Positions 22,777 to 34,861 of a stretch of DNA of 64,000 bases are shown here, in pieces (position 1 is the stretch's first letter; each line of letters opens with the position of its first letter). A program made the translations under genes and the position numbers. The stretch spans positions 1,364,001-1,428,000 of the forward strand of contig OX419757.1 in NCBI GenBank assembly GCA_948567375.1, written 5' to 3'. Source of the DNA: Lunularia cruciata. Taxonomy: Eukaryota > Streptophyta > Marchantiopsida > Lunulariales > Lunulariaceae. The notes beneath the pieces were generated by a model that did no database searches, was not told the origin of the DNA, and saw only the letters and a program-made list of their open reading frames with translations.

Positions 22777-23130
22777 TGTTATGAAACTAATGCAATTTTC
22801 ACATCAATTACAAAACATGATGAACACTAAAAGATACTCAAAGCACTCATGATGATTTCCTCTTATTACAAATCCAGTAACATGAAGTGAAGAATATATT
22901 ATCTGTAATCTAATTTCTAGGTTCTAAAATAATGGGATGCTCAAATAATGCTGCTTTGCCTTACCTCTCTCTATTGCTGCTCTCACATTTTGCTACTCAA
23001 CCTTTCATGACTACCCAGTAGAGTCTCCATGAAAATTTTCATAATAAAGAGGTAAAAGTTATATATACACACAAGATGCTTGTGCAAACCCTAACTTCTA
23101 CTGAAATCCCATTTTCATTATATAAAAGAA
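22777..23130 (+). repeat. Second copy of the family B LTR start
   Basis: TGTTATGAAACTAATGCAA, ACATCAATTACAAAACA, TTTCCTCTTATTACA and TATATATACACACAAG...GTGCAAACCCTAA follow the order of 2066-2500. It has one unit of the sequence that is tripled at 2119-2271. The right end cannot be placed. Confidence 0.5.
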
Positions 23131-23529
23131 AAAAAATCCAAAAAAATCCACCTGAAATACATTTTCAACCCTCTAGAGTAAACTCTAGTTGCTAACAACG
23201 AGGGTGTTTGTCGGCTTTAGCTTTAGGTGTGAAGCAATTTGGCATTGATTTTTTGACTTATGACTACCTATTCACATCAATCCAATCAAAATACACAATA
23301 TTGCCACTTGAGATAAAGGTGATAACACTCATAATGCCTGTTTTGTGACTTTATCATCTTCAAGGTAGCCATTTTTGAGACAACTTTCTCAAAGCTCCTT
23401 AATCTTAAACATTTGATTTACAGGGAGCTTGCATCATGCTTCATACCTACTCCAGGAGGTACTGAAAGCCGTAGCCAAGTAGGAAGCCTCAACCTACTTC
23501 ATGATTGAGTTCCCTCGGAATTTAGTTTG
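23131..23529. other. No gene recognised
   Basis: Short frames only. CG content rises towards the right as the finger-RT retrotransposon begins. Confidence 0.5.
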
Positions 23530-23624
23530 TAAATTTTGGAGATGGAAATTGAAAGTTATGAAAGTTTATAGATTTTAGGGTTTGGAGAGATTGTTTTCTT
23601 ATGTGAATTGGGATGTGAGGGGTT

Positions 23625-24044
23625 GTGGTTTTGCAGGTATGGGGACATATGGAGAGGAGCAGCATGTGTTACTATCATTATTCTTGTGCTAGCCATGGCT
23701 ACACCTTCCCATATGGGTTGCCAAGGGTGGCTTGGGATACACCATGCCTGGTGTGTCACCGACGCTTTACCTCGCAAGGAGTAAAGACCCACGTGAGAAG
23801 GATGCACAAGGACTATGATTTGACCACTTGGGATGCTTATGTGAGACGAGCAACCACATCAAAAATAGTGACACTTGAGATTACGCATGCTTCTTCTATC
23901 CCTTTGTTGATTGTTCCGGGGATACCGATCGAGTCGTGGGAGTGGTTAGCTTCTCAAGTAGGTTGCATTTTGGGGTTATTTGAGACTAGTTTTCCTTGTC
24001 TACCTCTATTCCATAGGCTATCCCATGATGAGGATACTCCATGA
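23625..24044 (+). pseudogene. Finger-RT element: N-terminal C2H2 zinc finger segment
   Basis: A 139-codon frame. Around residues 43-61 it reads CLVCHRRFTSQGVKTHVRRMH, a classical C-X2-C-X12-H-X4-H finger with the usual aromatic residue. In R2-type elements such fingers bind the DNA target next to the insertion site. The following W.....VRRATTSK stretch may be a Myb-like helix but is too short to call. The frame ends at a stop at 24042; the continuation to 24321 is broken. Confidence 0.65.
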
Positions 24045-24320
24045 TGAGGCTAGATAAGCTTTTTGCCTACCACTTGATTTTTTGGCACGTGATCCCTTGG
24101 ACGAGTTAGCATGGTTCTTATTCCTCCTACTCCCTTGATGGTGTCTTGTTACACTAGAGGGAGATGTGCAGGGCATAGAGAGGTGGCTGCTAGATTTTGT
24201 CAATTCCAAGCGGGGGATTGGGTGGCCCTTTAGGAGGAGTCTGTTAGGGCTACACGATTTAGGAGACAAGCATTGCCACAGGATACCACAGAGTCCACTT
24301 GATTACGATGGTGTAGGACA

Positions 24321-25492
24321 TTGAGTCAGGCAGGAGAGTTTAGTAAAGCAGCACGAGCACTACATCCTTTGTCTATGGCAAATCCTATTGATGAGACTAT
24401 CTCTTCCCTATGCTCACTACAGCCTATAGCTGTAGAGGGACTACCACTAGAGGTCTTAGGTTTTCAGCTTGAGCAGCCTTTATGTATTGATAAGTCGTTA
24501 TTTGCACAAGCATTATGCACTGCTCCTTGCCTTTCCTCAAGAGGCTTGTCAAGGATGGTTTATGAGCACTTAGAGATTGCTTCCAAGCATATGATCCTTC
24601 TAGTGGTTTACCAAGTTGTTTCAAGTGGCTGTAGTAGTAGCAAGAGGAGACATTCTTATGTTTGTTAGTCGGGTGTTAGGTGCTAGTCGACTTCTCGTGA
24701 TGGAGAAGGACACAGGGAGCATTAGACTGATTGCTATTGGAGAGATCTTCTGGCGTTGGTCAGTTGTACCATTGTCCTTCAGCATCATTCTCACTTTCAA
24801 CAGCACCTCAGTCCACATCAGTTTGGAGTAGCTACACCTGGAGGATGTGAGGTTATATGTTTAGGCATTAGAGCACTCCTAGATATCTATCCGGAGTGGG
24901 TCATCCTACAGGTGGATATTGAGAACACTTAGCATCTCATGGACATCCATCTTTAGAGAGCTTACGGAGGATGGTGGATCCTTGGCAAGTCTCATTCCTT
25001 TTGTGCGGTCTGTTTATGGCTCTCCTACTTTCCGTTACTACCAACATGGTGGTTCACAGGAGGGAGTCACCATCTTGGAGTCAACTGTTGGTACACGTTA
25101 GGAAGATCCTTTGGGGGGGCCCTTATTAGCCATGGCTCACTTTAGAGCTCTCTTATCTACTACTTTGGCCATGCTAGGTTGTGTATTTCCCTCCTTGGCA
25201 GATGATACACACATCGTAGGCCCTGCATATTAGGTAGGCCTTTGACTACTTGACTACCGAGCTACATCTAGTAGGCTTGAGAGTCAAGGTGTCAAAGTGT
25301 AGGGCATGGTCCCCTTTAGGTATCCCTCCTTACCTTGAGCTTCCAGAGGGGTGTATCATATCCACAAATAGACTCCGTGTTCTTGGAGTGCCAGTAGGAT
25401 CAAAAGATTTTGTCACAAGCTTCTTAGAAGTTGCCCTTGCAGAGGATGTTCTCCATGTGGATGGCCTTCCATTACCAAAAGATCCGTAGGTG
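24321..25492 (+). pseudogene. Finger-RT element: reverse transcriptase
   Basis: The frame is broken but readable. 24321-24668 gives GEFSKAARALHPLSMANP, the pre-RT segment. Near 24660-24760, VSRVLGASRLLVMEKD then GSIRLIAIGEIFWRW is the K..G..RPIaiGe..rRl block. Near 24820-24930, QFGVATPGGCE and PEWVILQVDIEN hold the first catalytic Asp (LQVD). Near 25180-25230, FPSLADDTHIVGP holds the ADD catalytic box intact. GLRVKVSKCRAWSP follows (the thumb-side GL.vn..KC block). At least three stops or shifts lie between these pieces. An RT of this wording differs clearly from the Ty3 RTs elsewhere in the window. Confidence 0.75.
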
Positions 25493-25873
25493 ACATTTAG
25501 TATACTCTCTTCTAGTATTGCTTGTAGACCATCCTACCTCATCCATACAATTCCTCCCTCACCATCCTTCCTATCACGTCTAAGAGCATTTGATAGGAGG
25601 ATTATGGGAGTCTTTGGTGATATTATTGGACAAGGGACTTTTGAGTGTGTGACAAGGGATTTGGCATGTAGACAGACGGCTCTACCAATCTCATGTGGTG
25701 GGGTTGGCTTGCTATCTATGGAGGAGACGACACCTAAAGCATTTTTGGGTAGTTGGGCTTTCTCGGCATCCCTACTTTCCTCTTGTTTTGTGGTTGTTGA
25801 TAGGCTAGTTTTGGAGACTTATGTGATAGAGGTGGAAGGAGGATCCTTTTCTCTCCAGGTGTTATTGCGGTAG
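25490..25873 (+). pseudogene. Finger-RT element: thumb and linker
   Basis: A frame of 127 codons continuing after a single stop. It includes SSIACRPSYLIHTIPPS, FDRRIMGVFGDIIG and LPISCGGVGLLSMEET. The r..yl.rt.pp.....  ....lP...GGlGl.s pattern is conserved after the RT in this class of elements. It ends in a stop at 25873. Confidence 0.65.
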
Positions 25874-26376
25874 ATGAGAGATAGTCTATTCCCATGAGCA
25901 CGAGAGGATTTTCCACCTTTTGCTTCACTATCGTCAGATTGGACAAGAGGTTTACATTCTTCCTTGATGGAGCGATAGTGTGAGCATACACTACATTCCT
26001 TCTTAGTCGACTCGTCATTCCTCAAGCTACTAGAGCACGTCTTTGCTCTTGCTCTAGCAAAGGTGCAGGCTCTTGGATCCTAGCTTGACCGTGCATTAGG
26101 GCATTCCGACTTGCACCAGCTACTTTTGCTACAACAATGAGATTTTGCCTAGGTTTGGTCCACCTATCTGCATCTTCATTACTCACTTGTGAGTGTAGTT
26201 CTACACTAGATGCAACAGTAGTCCACATGACACGTTGTCCTTTTGGAGGATAGAGGATAGCTACCCATGATTCCATTAGGGACATAAGGTCTGCTATGGC
26301 ACGAGAGAGTGGATACTTGGCTTGGAGTGAGCATTCGTATGCTTTGTAGACGACATGTGTCAGGGCAGATTCATAC

Positions 26377-26853
26377 TTGGTCCGAGATGATCAAGTGATA
26401 GTAGCGGATGTCATGGTTAGGGACCCTATGCAAGATATAGTTTTGGAGGGAGTGATTACCCATCCCCTTGGATGGGCGGCGGGTGTAGCAGCAGGTCATA
26501 AGGTATCCAAGTATAGGGGCATGCAGCGAGGTCACCTCTTTGTTCCTCTAGCCTTGGAGTTATATGGAGCGATGGACACAACATTTGACACATTTGTTAG
26601 GGAGTGCACGAGAGCTTATCATGTTAGGCGTCAAGGGGTACCACTCTCACTCTCATACTTTGTAGCATATTTTAGACAGCGTGTGTCCATTGCTCTACAT
26701 AGTGCAGTGGCTGGTGCAATCCATAGGAGAGCAATCACATTAGGTGATGTTTCTTCGGATGCTCCAGTTGTGAGTAGACCGTACCACTTGCATAGCTCAA
26801 ATATCTTAGGTGTGGTAGGGCAGATTCCTCATATAGACTCTATTGGGGCCTAG
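26377..26853 (+). pseudogene. Finger-RT element: C-terminal restriction-like endonuclease-type domain
   Basis: A 158-codon frame whose start is internal to the polyprotein. VRDPMQDIVLEGVITHPLGW fits the D-V-x(n)-D/E-V-T-V-T-H-P-L core strand of RLE domains that follow the RT in R2/NeSL/CRE-like elements, and a Lys follows in AGHKVSKYRG, as in a PD-(D/E)XK-type fold. HLFVPLALELYGAMD and FRQRVSIALHSAVAGAIHRR are the tail conserved in these proteins. About 500 bp between the thumb (25873) and this domain are badly broken. The family match is from memory. Confidence 0.6.
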
Positions 26854-26960
26854 CCCCATGTTACCTTTTTTGTCTCTCCCTTGTTCGGCTTGATGGGATC
26901 TTCCCATCCTTCAGTTTTCCTATGCGGTCGCCTACTTCATTACAGTAGGAAGCAAAAAAT

Positions 26961-27640
26961 AGAAACTAATTTAGACAGCATGATTCCAGTAGATTCCAAA
27001 AGCTACCAATCAACCGACTAGTCTCTTCAATCCATTGCTCCAATCTTACTAACAACAGCACTGTCCTCATCCACGACATGAGGCCGACAGAAACACCATT
27101 CGTCACCAATATGTGCACTGCGTTTGTCTAAAGCTCAACAGTCTACGTAATTCATCGAAGCAACGCGTGCGGAAGAATACAACAAACTTATACACCAGAC
27201 CTGCGATCCACGGTGAGTAATCTTCGACCTCGCTTTTGCTTTCTAGAATAATTTGTCCGAGTGGACGTACTGTATGTCAGTGAGTGTCATGTAACCAGCT
27301 CAGACTAAATGAAGTTCCACTTCCGTACACGAGCTTCACTAGCTGTAGTAGCTCGTCATGAAACTCAAAGCGATGCACATAAGAACAAAGGGGTTTATTA
27401 TTAAGATCCACAAATTTATACGGGTAGAGTATGATCTCCCCATTACAAGTGCTATTGATGATGAATATCTTTGGGAGCTTTCTTTTTTTTATAGTTATAA
27501 ACTGAATTATAGAATCGATATTTAGAAATATTTCTAGATATAGTAGATGAATTATTTTACAAATTGATACGGGCTCTATACATGTCAAGAACAAGAAAAA
27601 TACAAATGAATTGAAAAATATCCTGATTAATATCTAAAGA
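26961..27640 (-). pseudogene. CG-retaining island with an exon-like minus-strand frame
   Basis: Just after the finger-RT element the sequence stays CG-rich for about 600 bp. The minus-strand frame ending at 27277 has a coding-looking C-terminal half (CNGEIILYPYKFVDLNNKPL, SYVHRFEFHDELLQLVKLVY) and a stop; its AT-rich N-terminal half looks like intron. It may be the last exon of a lost or split gene. I do not recognise the family. Confidence 0.3.
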
Positions 27641-30600
27641 AAAACAAAGATGGAATTGCTATATACCTCTATACCTACTTGAAACTCTGGTTATTATTGT
27701 TCCCATGCCATTCATCGAAAGGAAATAATCCTTCCGATGAGCTTCAAGTATAGAGATATGTAGCAAAGTCATCTTGTCCTTTCCTTTGCATTCAAATGAC
27801 ATAAAGATATAAAAATGTAACTTTAACTTTGGTTATAATCCCTCCGCTTGCTGCTTATCGGAATGAAGGGGGTAATCATCTCTTCCAGAATTGCTTCCTA
27901 GATTAATTATCTTCCAAAGTAACATTATGTGTGGGATTTGTAATCTCAAATCCTTTTTATTATTGTAATTTGATCTCAGTGACTATATATATTTGCTCTA
28001 ATCCGTACTATTTACATACGTATTAGTGCTTCTGTTATATGAACTATGTATATTTGTTAAAGCTTTAAAGAAATGCTTTAACATGCTTTAAAGAAATGCT
28101 TTAAGGAATGCAAAGATCAACTAGAAGAGGACGTTAAAATTATACTAAAACAAGCTAAAATTATTCATCTTTTGCTTCAAAGTAGAAATCATCTCTTGTT
28201 CATAGTAAAACTGATTGGAGAAAAGTGAACCCTTCCTCCGTCATATATGCTTCAAGAGTTAATATATCAACAACCACAAATGAGAGGAAAGCAAAGATGT
28301 CAAGAATATGTAACTACCTAAATATGTTATAAGTTATATGTTATCTATCTCTTATATATGGAGTAGTAATATTACTCCACAACATTTTTAGCTAAATTTT
28401 TTGTTTATTGCCAAATCCTTCATCATATAATCAAAATTTCCTAATCTAATAATGTCCCCAAAGATGCACACATTATTCTACCCAAAGGCTTTCAAGTTTA
28501 ATTTTCCAATAAGCAAAAGAGGAATACCATGAAGTAGATAATTGTTGAGCACTAATAGAAGAGAGTATCAAAATCCACTTGAAGATCCCTTAACATAAGA
28601 AGTAACTGTATGAAGAATATCTTATGCAAAGGTAGATCTAAATAATATATAACAAAGCTCCTAGATCTTAGTAACACTCCAAGAATACACAAACATAATA
28701 TAGTTCTTTGCAAGTAGTTAGAATGCATAAACATAATATACTTTTTTTCCAATAATTGGAGTTCAAAATAAACCCCTCTAGAAGTTGGAGTTTATGAGGA
28801 ATATTTGAAGAAAACAATACCTTATATTTTGACACTTTGATTATTGTATCTCTATCTCTTGAACATTGGTCTTATAGTTGTGAAAGTTAATAATTGGTAG
28901 TTTATACTCTCAACACTATATTCCACCAGAAAATACCACACTAATTCATCTAGTACAAACTAGTACTATCTTATATTGGTTCAAGGCCTAGAAAACCCTC
29001 TCAAGCTCAATAAGTTTAGGTACTATTTCAAATATTATTCATCGTCACTTTATGGCATCCAATATACCTTGCTAAAAACGTTTAGTGCTAGATCTAGGTA
29101 TAATATTAAGTCCTAAGGTAAGCCTAAGTCATTACTATGCTAAGTGCTAATCCTTCAACGCTACCCCTAGCCTTTACCTCACATTTCATAGATCAACTTC
29201 CCAAAAGTTACTAATGTTACATTTTGGTTTCTTAGGTACCTCCTTCTTACCTAACTTTCTTGCCCTTCCAAGACCTCACCTCTTTTGGATTTTAAAATTT
29301 ATAACCCAACTAAAACATAAAATCTATGTTTCTTGATCTTCTACTCAAGGATTGGAGTCAAACTTGGGTTTGTCAAAAAGCTCATGCTTAGTGCTTGCTA
29401 ATGCATTATTGATCTCCTTTAACAAACACTAAAATCCAATGGTATAAGTCTATATGTTTATTAGCTTTCATAGCATTTCTTGTTTAGCTCATGATTATTG
29501 TCTGCTTTTGCCTTGTAATCTTTATTAACTTTTGGTAAGTTCTAGCATTTTAATCTTTTTACCTTGTGGCACCAACACTTAACCTTCACTAGCATTCAGC
29601 CTTATCCAACCTTACCAAGTCTTGCACTGCTCTACCCTAGCATTAACTCCATGTTTCCTTTGGAATCTAACTTTAAGATTACTTGGTTGTAGCTTTTGAG
29701 GTGACCATTCTTAGTGTTCTTGTCTTGTTACTAAAGTCTTTGAGAAACCTCTAACCTTACTTCATAATACTTAAGTAGTTCTTTAAAACATTTTCTTCAT
29801 CTTAGATTTGAGCACTATGATGTTCAAATGGTTCTTTTTGGCACATGTCAGGTACAAGGATGCATTGACAACAATATTGAAAACAAGCGTATAAAATTGA
29901 AGATTGAATATTAAGCCTATGGGTTCAATAGTTGAGTGATCAAAAGCTTACCACATTGGTCTATAAGACCTATAATACATGTATCATCCACAAAGGAAGG
30001 AAAAACATAACTTTGCGTAATTATGAAATAGGTAATAGAACTCCAAATAAGTGATTGCAAAAAAAGATCTCCTTAAAGACTTTTTTAGTGTGTACTATGG
30101 ATTGCCTAAAGAACAATAACTTCTTTTTATGAAAATTTTGTAGTTAAGAGAAGAAGAGGAACCTTAAAAGGATTGCACAATACAACATCTAGATCAATTG
30201 ATATGGAAAAGGTGCAATTTGAAGTGGAAATAATATTGAATAACAATAGTATAGCTAGCAAGAAAAGTAAGACCTCTTCATAGCAATTATTCTAGTCCTC
30301 CTATACCCTTCTACATTCAAAGAAGTCAAATTTACCTAGCACCTTACAAATTGATAGAAGAATCTCCCCTCTTCTCCAACTACAATTATCTTAAACAACT
30401 ATGCAAAACTAGCAAAGCAACCATTACCTTGGAGATTATCAAAAAAAACTCCATGAGACTACTAAAGTAATCATCACTGAGAAATGATATTTGAGATGCT
30501 CATAATCCACTTGTATACATGTGGTTAGAGGTTGCATACATGTGCAACAGCCAATTTATCAAGCATGATAACTCCTCTAGTTGATACTCAAAGATTTCTT

Positions 30601-31112
30601 ATTGTATTTCCTCTCTTGATGGAGGACATAATATGTATAAGTAGAAATAGTACTTTTAATTAGACTAGCAATAGATGAAAATTTTAGGGTTTATATACCC
30701 AGTTTATATTCTTTGCTTGACCTAATATCCTACATTTTTGCAACCAAGTAGAATATGTAATGTCTCATGATTAGAATCATCTCAAAATACTTGCAATTTC
30801 TTATGATTCAAATTATCTCAAAACGCTTGTAGTTCAAACAAGTTCCTCTTGTAATATGAACTAATCTCTTACTCAAAATCGTGTAGGTACCTCCATATGC
30901 TCAATAGATTTTAGTATAAAAAAGACATCATAATGGTAGTAAGAGAAATAAGAAAGTGCTAACTCATCCATGCAATCAAATGAACATTAATTGAATGGTA
31001 AGTAAAAAATTTATTTAGCCTTATCATGGAAGTGTATCATAGAGCTGGTGGAATGAGCATGCATATGGAAAATTAGTCTCAAATAGCTCCAAAATATATT
31101 TGTCTAGGATGC
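27641..31112. other. AT-rich stretch, no gene recognised
   Basis: No frame above about 70 codons with any domain, and CG nearly absent. A short direct repeat (GCTTTAAAGAAATGCTTTAA, two units) lies at 28060-28105. Probably very old repeat sequence. Confidence 0.5.
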
Positions 31113-31117
31113 TAACC

Positions 31118-31698
31118 TATAACACCATTAGCTAGACACATTATCTAGAGATGGGAATTTGCTTGGTAATATCTTGAGGGATGTTATAGATAACTGTCTA
31201 AATATATCAGATAAAGGTTTCACCAAAAGAATTCATCCACTAATAGGGCAGAGGTAGAAAACACCTTGAAAACTTCAAAGTCAATTTTGGAGGCCTAAAT
31301 AGATGAATTATGCCTCAAAAAATGAAAGACATTCCCCTTTGAGAAAAAGGCATTGCCTCTCCCTCCCTTGTTTGTCTTGTCAAGAGCATTCAAACGATAC
31401 CTCACCCATGGCGTTCTGAGCTTTCTATAAGAAGATTCCCCAAAGATTCCCTCTAGTCAAACTTATTTGACTGACCAAATAGGACAAGGATTGACATGTC
31501 ACCAATTCATGCAACTAATCTAAGGGTGGAGCTCGTTGACATGTCACCAATCCATGTATACTATCCAAGGGTGGAGCTCCCTTTGAGTGGATGCTCTTTG
31601 CTATATAACAAAGACAAGATGTTCTTTTGGGACATCAAAGTATTGAGGGATTAAGTCTTGTATTTCTCTTAGTGTTCTCCTATCCTTGGAACATTACA
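31118..31698 (+). repeat. Family A solo LTR with 5-bp target duplication TAACC
   Basis: It starts TATAACACCATTAGCTAGAC, the decayed form of TGTAATACCAAGAGCTA, and ends ACATTACA. The flanks are TAACC at 31113-31117 and 31699-31703. It carries the shared blocks GGCCTAAATAGATGAATTA, the CTCACCCATGG block, and TATATAACAAAGACAAGA. At 581 bp it is shorter than the 58050 copy (741 bp), so it has internal deletions. Confidence 0.88.
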
Positions 31699-31703
31699 TA
31701 ACC

Positions 31704-33400
31704 ACTCTCATATTACATAGTGAAAATAGTTAATGCAAGGATCAACCTAATGTGTGTGTATGATCTTCAATGTTAAACATCTCAATGTGATTATATACCT
31801 CATATGGGCATCAAAAGTGGTCCAATCATAATAGTTATGCATCTTTTCCACATGATTTTTTACCTAAACAACGTCAATAATCTATAATACTAGCATGGTG
31901 TATCTTACACTGCTGTAAGCACTTTACAAGGAAATGAGAGCATAGTGAACAATATTGTCACGTTATACTCTATCATGTATTTCTTAAATTAAAAAAACCA
32001 CAATGCATTAAGATCCTACTTCACATAAATAAACATTAATCAGTCATTAATTTCTATAAAAATTTATAACTTCCACTTCCCGTCCCATTGTTTTCAAACT
32101 AGTTTTAAACTAGATCCCAATAGTAATATAATAAGAAACCAAGAAATTGAAATAAAATAGGCTCAGCCAACTTTCCAGACATTAATTACTAGAAACATTT
32201 TTTACTCCCATTTCATAGTTCTAGAATTAGTTTTTAATTAGGGTCCCAATGGCAATCCACTAAGAAACCAGGTAACTAAAATAAAATATACTCAATCATC
32301 AATTTCATATTGAAAGAATCACTCATTACTGTAGACATTCTAAATATATTGACATTTTCCTATACATTTCTTTATAACCTTCAATTTAGATATGAAATAA
32401 AATAGACAAGATTAAAGTAAATTAGACTTTATTTTCGAAAATATACTCTTAGATTTAATAAATTCCCTCTCCTATTATCTTCCTCTCTTACTCTTATTAT
32501 TCAAATATCCTAATATTACAGACCTACAATAATAAATAAAGTCATCACTCGTAGGCCAATTTGACGAATTAGTGAAATTCGTTGTCTTGTAGGACTGAGC
32601 GACTCGCCAAGGCTCAAGGGAGTCGGGTAAGCTTTTGATGCCAACTTGGGGGCCGGCCAAGTCGAAGTGCTAAATATGGGAGTTCGTTTTTGTCTATCTA
32701 TTTATAGATTTCCCTCGGGTAGGAGCGAAGGATGTTCAAGGATTGATATCGACCACGAAGCGTAGAAACTTGATAAAATTTATATTTACTGAGTCGAACA
32801 TTAAGCAGTAGACTATGTTGCATTGGAGAATTCGATTTTTCTTGCATAGGTTGTAACTACTGGTCACGTCATATATTAATTTCTTTTGAGTAAATAATAG
32901 AAGAAGATATTTGATTGTGCGTGGTACTTCCCATGGAATCTGCATATTTGGCTGGACACTTTACAACATATTACAATCCGGAATAGCTTTGTGGATTTTA
33001 CTTTTTGGGTTGACAAGCAAAGCCAACACATGGGATGCCATAGTTCATCATTCTTCATAACAAAGTCCAATAAGTCTAACGTATTTAGCCTCTACAGTTT
33101 ATCCATGTCCTTGAAGGGATACATTCTTAACCACCTCTCGACGAATATATGCACTTTTTGACGTGGTTCTTGAAATATTGGATTCATACTGAAACTTTCA
33201 AGACTCTCATTCATGTAAGAATCATGGAATTGTGTTAAACATAACTTACCTAATGCAATCGAATTCTCCAAAACAATATGAACTTAATCTCGTGAAATAG
33301 TCCTTCCTTCTCGTCCGCTGCGTGGCCGTACTGCATTTCACCAGCAAACACATCCGAGCTCTGCACCAAAAGTTGACCTGTAAATTCTAACGCTAATGGC
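31704..33400. other. AT-rich to CG-retaining transition, no gene recognised
   Basis: 31.7-32.5 kb is AT-rich like the repeats. From about 32.55 kb CG dinucleotides return (for example 32560-32740), which marks the left edge of the genic island. Short frames only. Confidence 0.45.
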
Positions 33401-33421
33401 CACAACAACACCAGTCATCCA

Positions 33422-33618
33422 TCAGTCTAGTTCTCCACGTCCACGAGTGCTGACATAAAGTCCAATGGATATGTAGCGAATCTTCAAAGGATCAGTTTTA
33501 GAAGATCGGAGGCGAGAAAGAGAACTTTCTAGAGAACTGTCAAGTAATGTGAAAGGAAACGCCAGATCAAAGGACTCGATGTTATCAAGAGGAGATTTAG
33601 ATGTATTGAACTCTGTAA
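33422..33618 (-). pseudogene. Exon-like minus-strand segment, unidentified
   Basis: On the minus strand a good acceptor (CTTGTTTTTACAG) precedes a frame that reads NTSKSPLDNIESFDLAFPF, then SRLRSSKTDPLKIRYISIGL, and stops at 33422. It looks like a terminal exon, but I cannot connect it to an upstream exon with confidence and do not know the family. Confidence 0.3.
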
Positions 33619-33841
33619 AAACAAGAAAAAACACACGTCAAGTATACCATTTGATAAGGTTTCACCTCTTGAAAACTAGAACCGGATCAGCATCAGGACC
33701 GTAACGAACCATGTGCGTACACCTTTTAGTTCTCTCTGCACACATTCTTGATTTTACCTCTACATTTAACTTTGATCCATCTTCCAAACTTTGCGGATAT
33801 ATGTCTGTGAACAATGTGACCAAAACCGATAGAAGAATTGA

Positions 33842-33937
33842 AAACGTTGTAATACGTTGTAAACGTTGTAAAACGTTGTAGGGAGGGACCTAGACATTGA
33901 AAACGTTGTAAAACGTTGTAGGGAGTGACCTAGACTC
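33842..33937 (+). repeat. AACGTTGTA short repeats in a ~50-bp duplicated block
   Basis: The unit AAAACGTTGTAGGGAG.GACCTAGAC occurs twice (about 33867-33895 and 33909-33935), each preceded by further AACGTTGTA units, six or so in all. The palindromic AACGTT core recurs. Purpose unknown; probably replication slippage. Confidence 0.85.
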
Positions 33938-34169
33938 TCAACCGTGTATAGAGTCTAATTACTTCTAATACGTCATACCATGTTAACCGCGTGAAGTAAC
34001 TCTCCGACATCATTCTAATTGATAAGTGCGGGTCTCAAATGATGCCAGGCACTGCGATTCTTATGCAAAAGATCTCAACCCGGACCTACAGGGACCAAGG
34101 AAAGCGTTCCAGACAAAGTTTGCACAACGAAGCGCTTCTTCCTTCGATTTCGTGAACCAAGACACTCAC

Positions 34170-34592
34170 AGTTTGTCACACCACTGAAATAGCTGAACGC
34201 GACAGATTCAGCATGACCTCCTCGGCGCTACTATAGAGAATGCTGCTAAAATGGGAGGACGCTCTAGTAGCTCCAAAATGAAGTTTGCCACTAGCGTAGA
34301 AAGGTTAAAGTCGCATTCTTCGGGACTAAAAGGGAGCTAAACTAGATGTCCTGAAGATGACTTAGAGCTAGATTGAGCTAGAGCTAGTTTGTCACACCAC
34401 TGAAATAGCTGAACGCGACAGATTCAGCATGACCTCCTCGGCGCTACTATAGAGAATGCTGCTAAAATGGGAGGACGCTCTAGTAGCTCCAAAATGAAGT
34501 TTGCCACTAGCGTAGAAGGTTAAAGTCGCATTCTTCGGGACTAAAACGGAGCTAAACTAGATGTCCTGAAGATGACTTAGAGCTAGATTGAT
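34170..34592. repeat. ~207-bp direct duplication, two near-identical copies
   Basis: Copies are at 34170-34376 and 34387-34592, separated by about 10 bp (period 217). I see only two or three differences (GAAAGG/GAAGG, AAAAGGG/AAAACGG). Both contain ACTGAAATAGCTGAACGCGA and AAAGTCGCATTCTTCGGGAC. No terminal repeats and no frame of note; a recent local duplication. Confidence 0.95.
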
Positions 34593-34861
34593 GAACAAAC
34601 GACATGTGGACATACTCCATACTGAATTGTGACAGACACCGCCATTCTTCCGCCAAAGTCGCTGTGGAATACTTCTAACCGTGGTTCAGGTGGATGGTTA
34701 ATTGTCTTCTAACCGCCTGGGTTCCCTCGTTGAAACCTCTCGCACTTCCTCCAAGATTCTCACAGAAATGTCGATGAAATCTACGCGAGATTGCTGAGTC
34801 CCGCAAGATTCGGATATCACGGAACGAATTGGGTAGCTCCAATGTTGCATTCAAGCAGCGA

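Larger units (their letters stand above)
23530..26960 (+). mobile_element. Non-LTR retrotransposon, R2/NeSL-like layout (C2H2 finger, RT, RLE-type domain), copy 1
   Basis: Three protein modules lie in order on one strand over 3.4 kb, with no LTRs: an N-terminal C2H2 finger, a reverse transcriptase whose fingers, palm and LADD box can be read, and a C-terminal domain of the type found after the RT in elements that use a restriction-like endonuclease. The reading frame is broken in several places. A second, more decayed copy at 43070-54760 shares both ends, which defines the unit: similarity starts near 23530, and the 3' end is further marked by an antisense fragment at 43231-43420 matching 26755-26935. 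CG is much better kept than in the flanks, so it is probably younger. The precise clade needs a tree. Confidence 0.7.

Noticed and set aside
23570-23590. TTTAGGG, the plant telomere unit
   Set aside because: Only one unit; no tandem array.
33842-33937. AACGTTGTA repeats as a possible CRISPR or telomere-like array
   Set aside because: Units are contiguous or irregularly spaced and short; a slippage repeat in a plant nuclear context.
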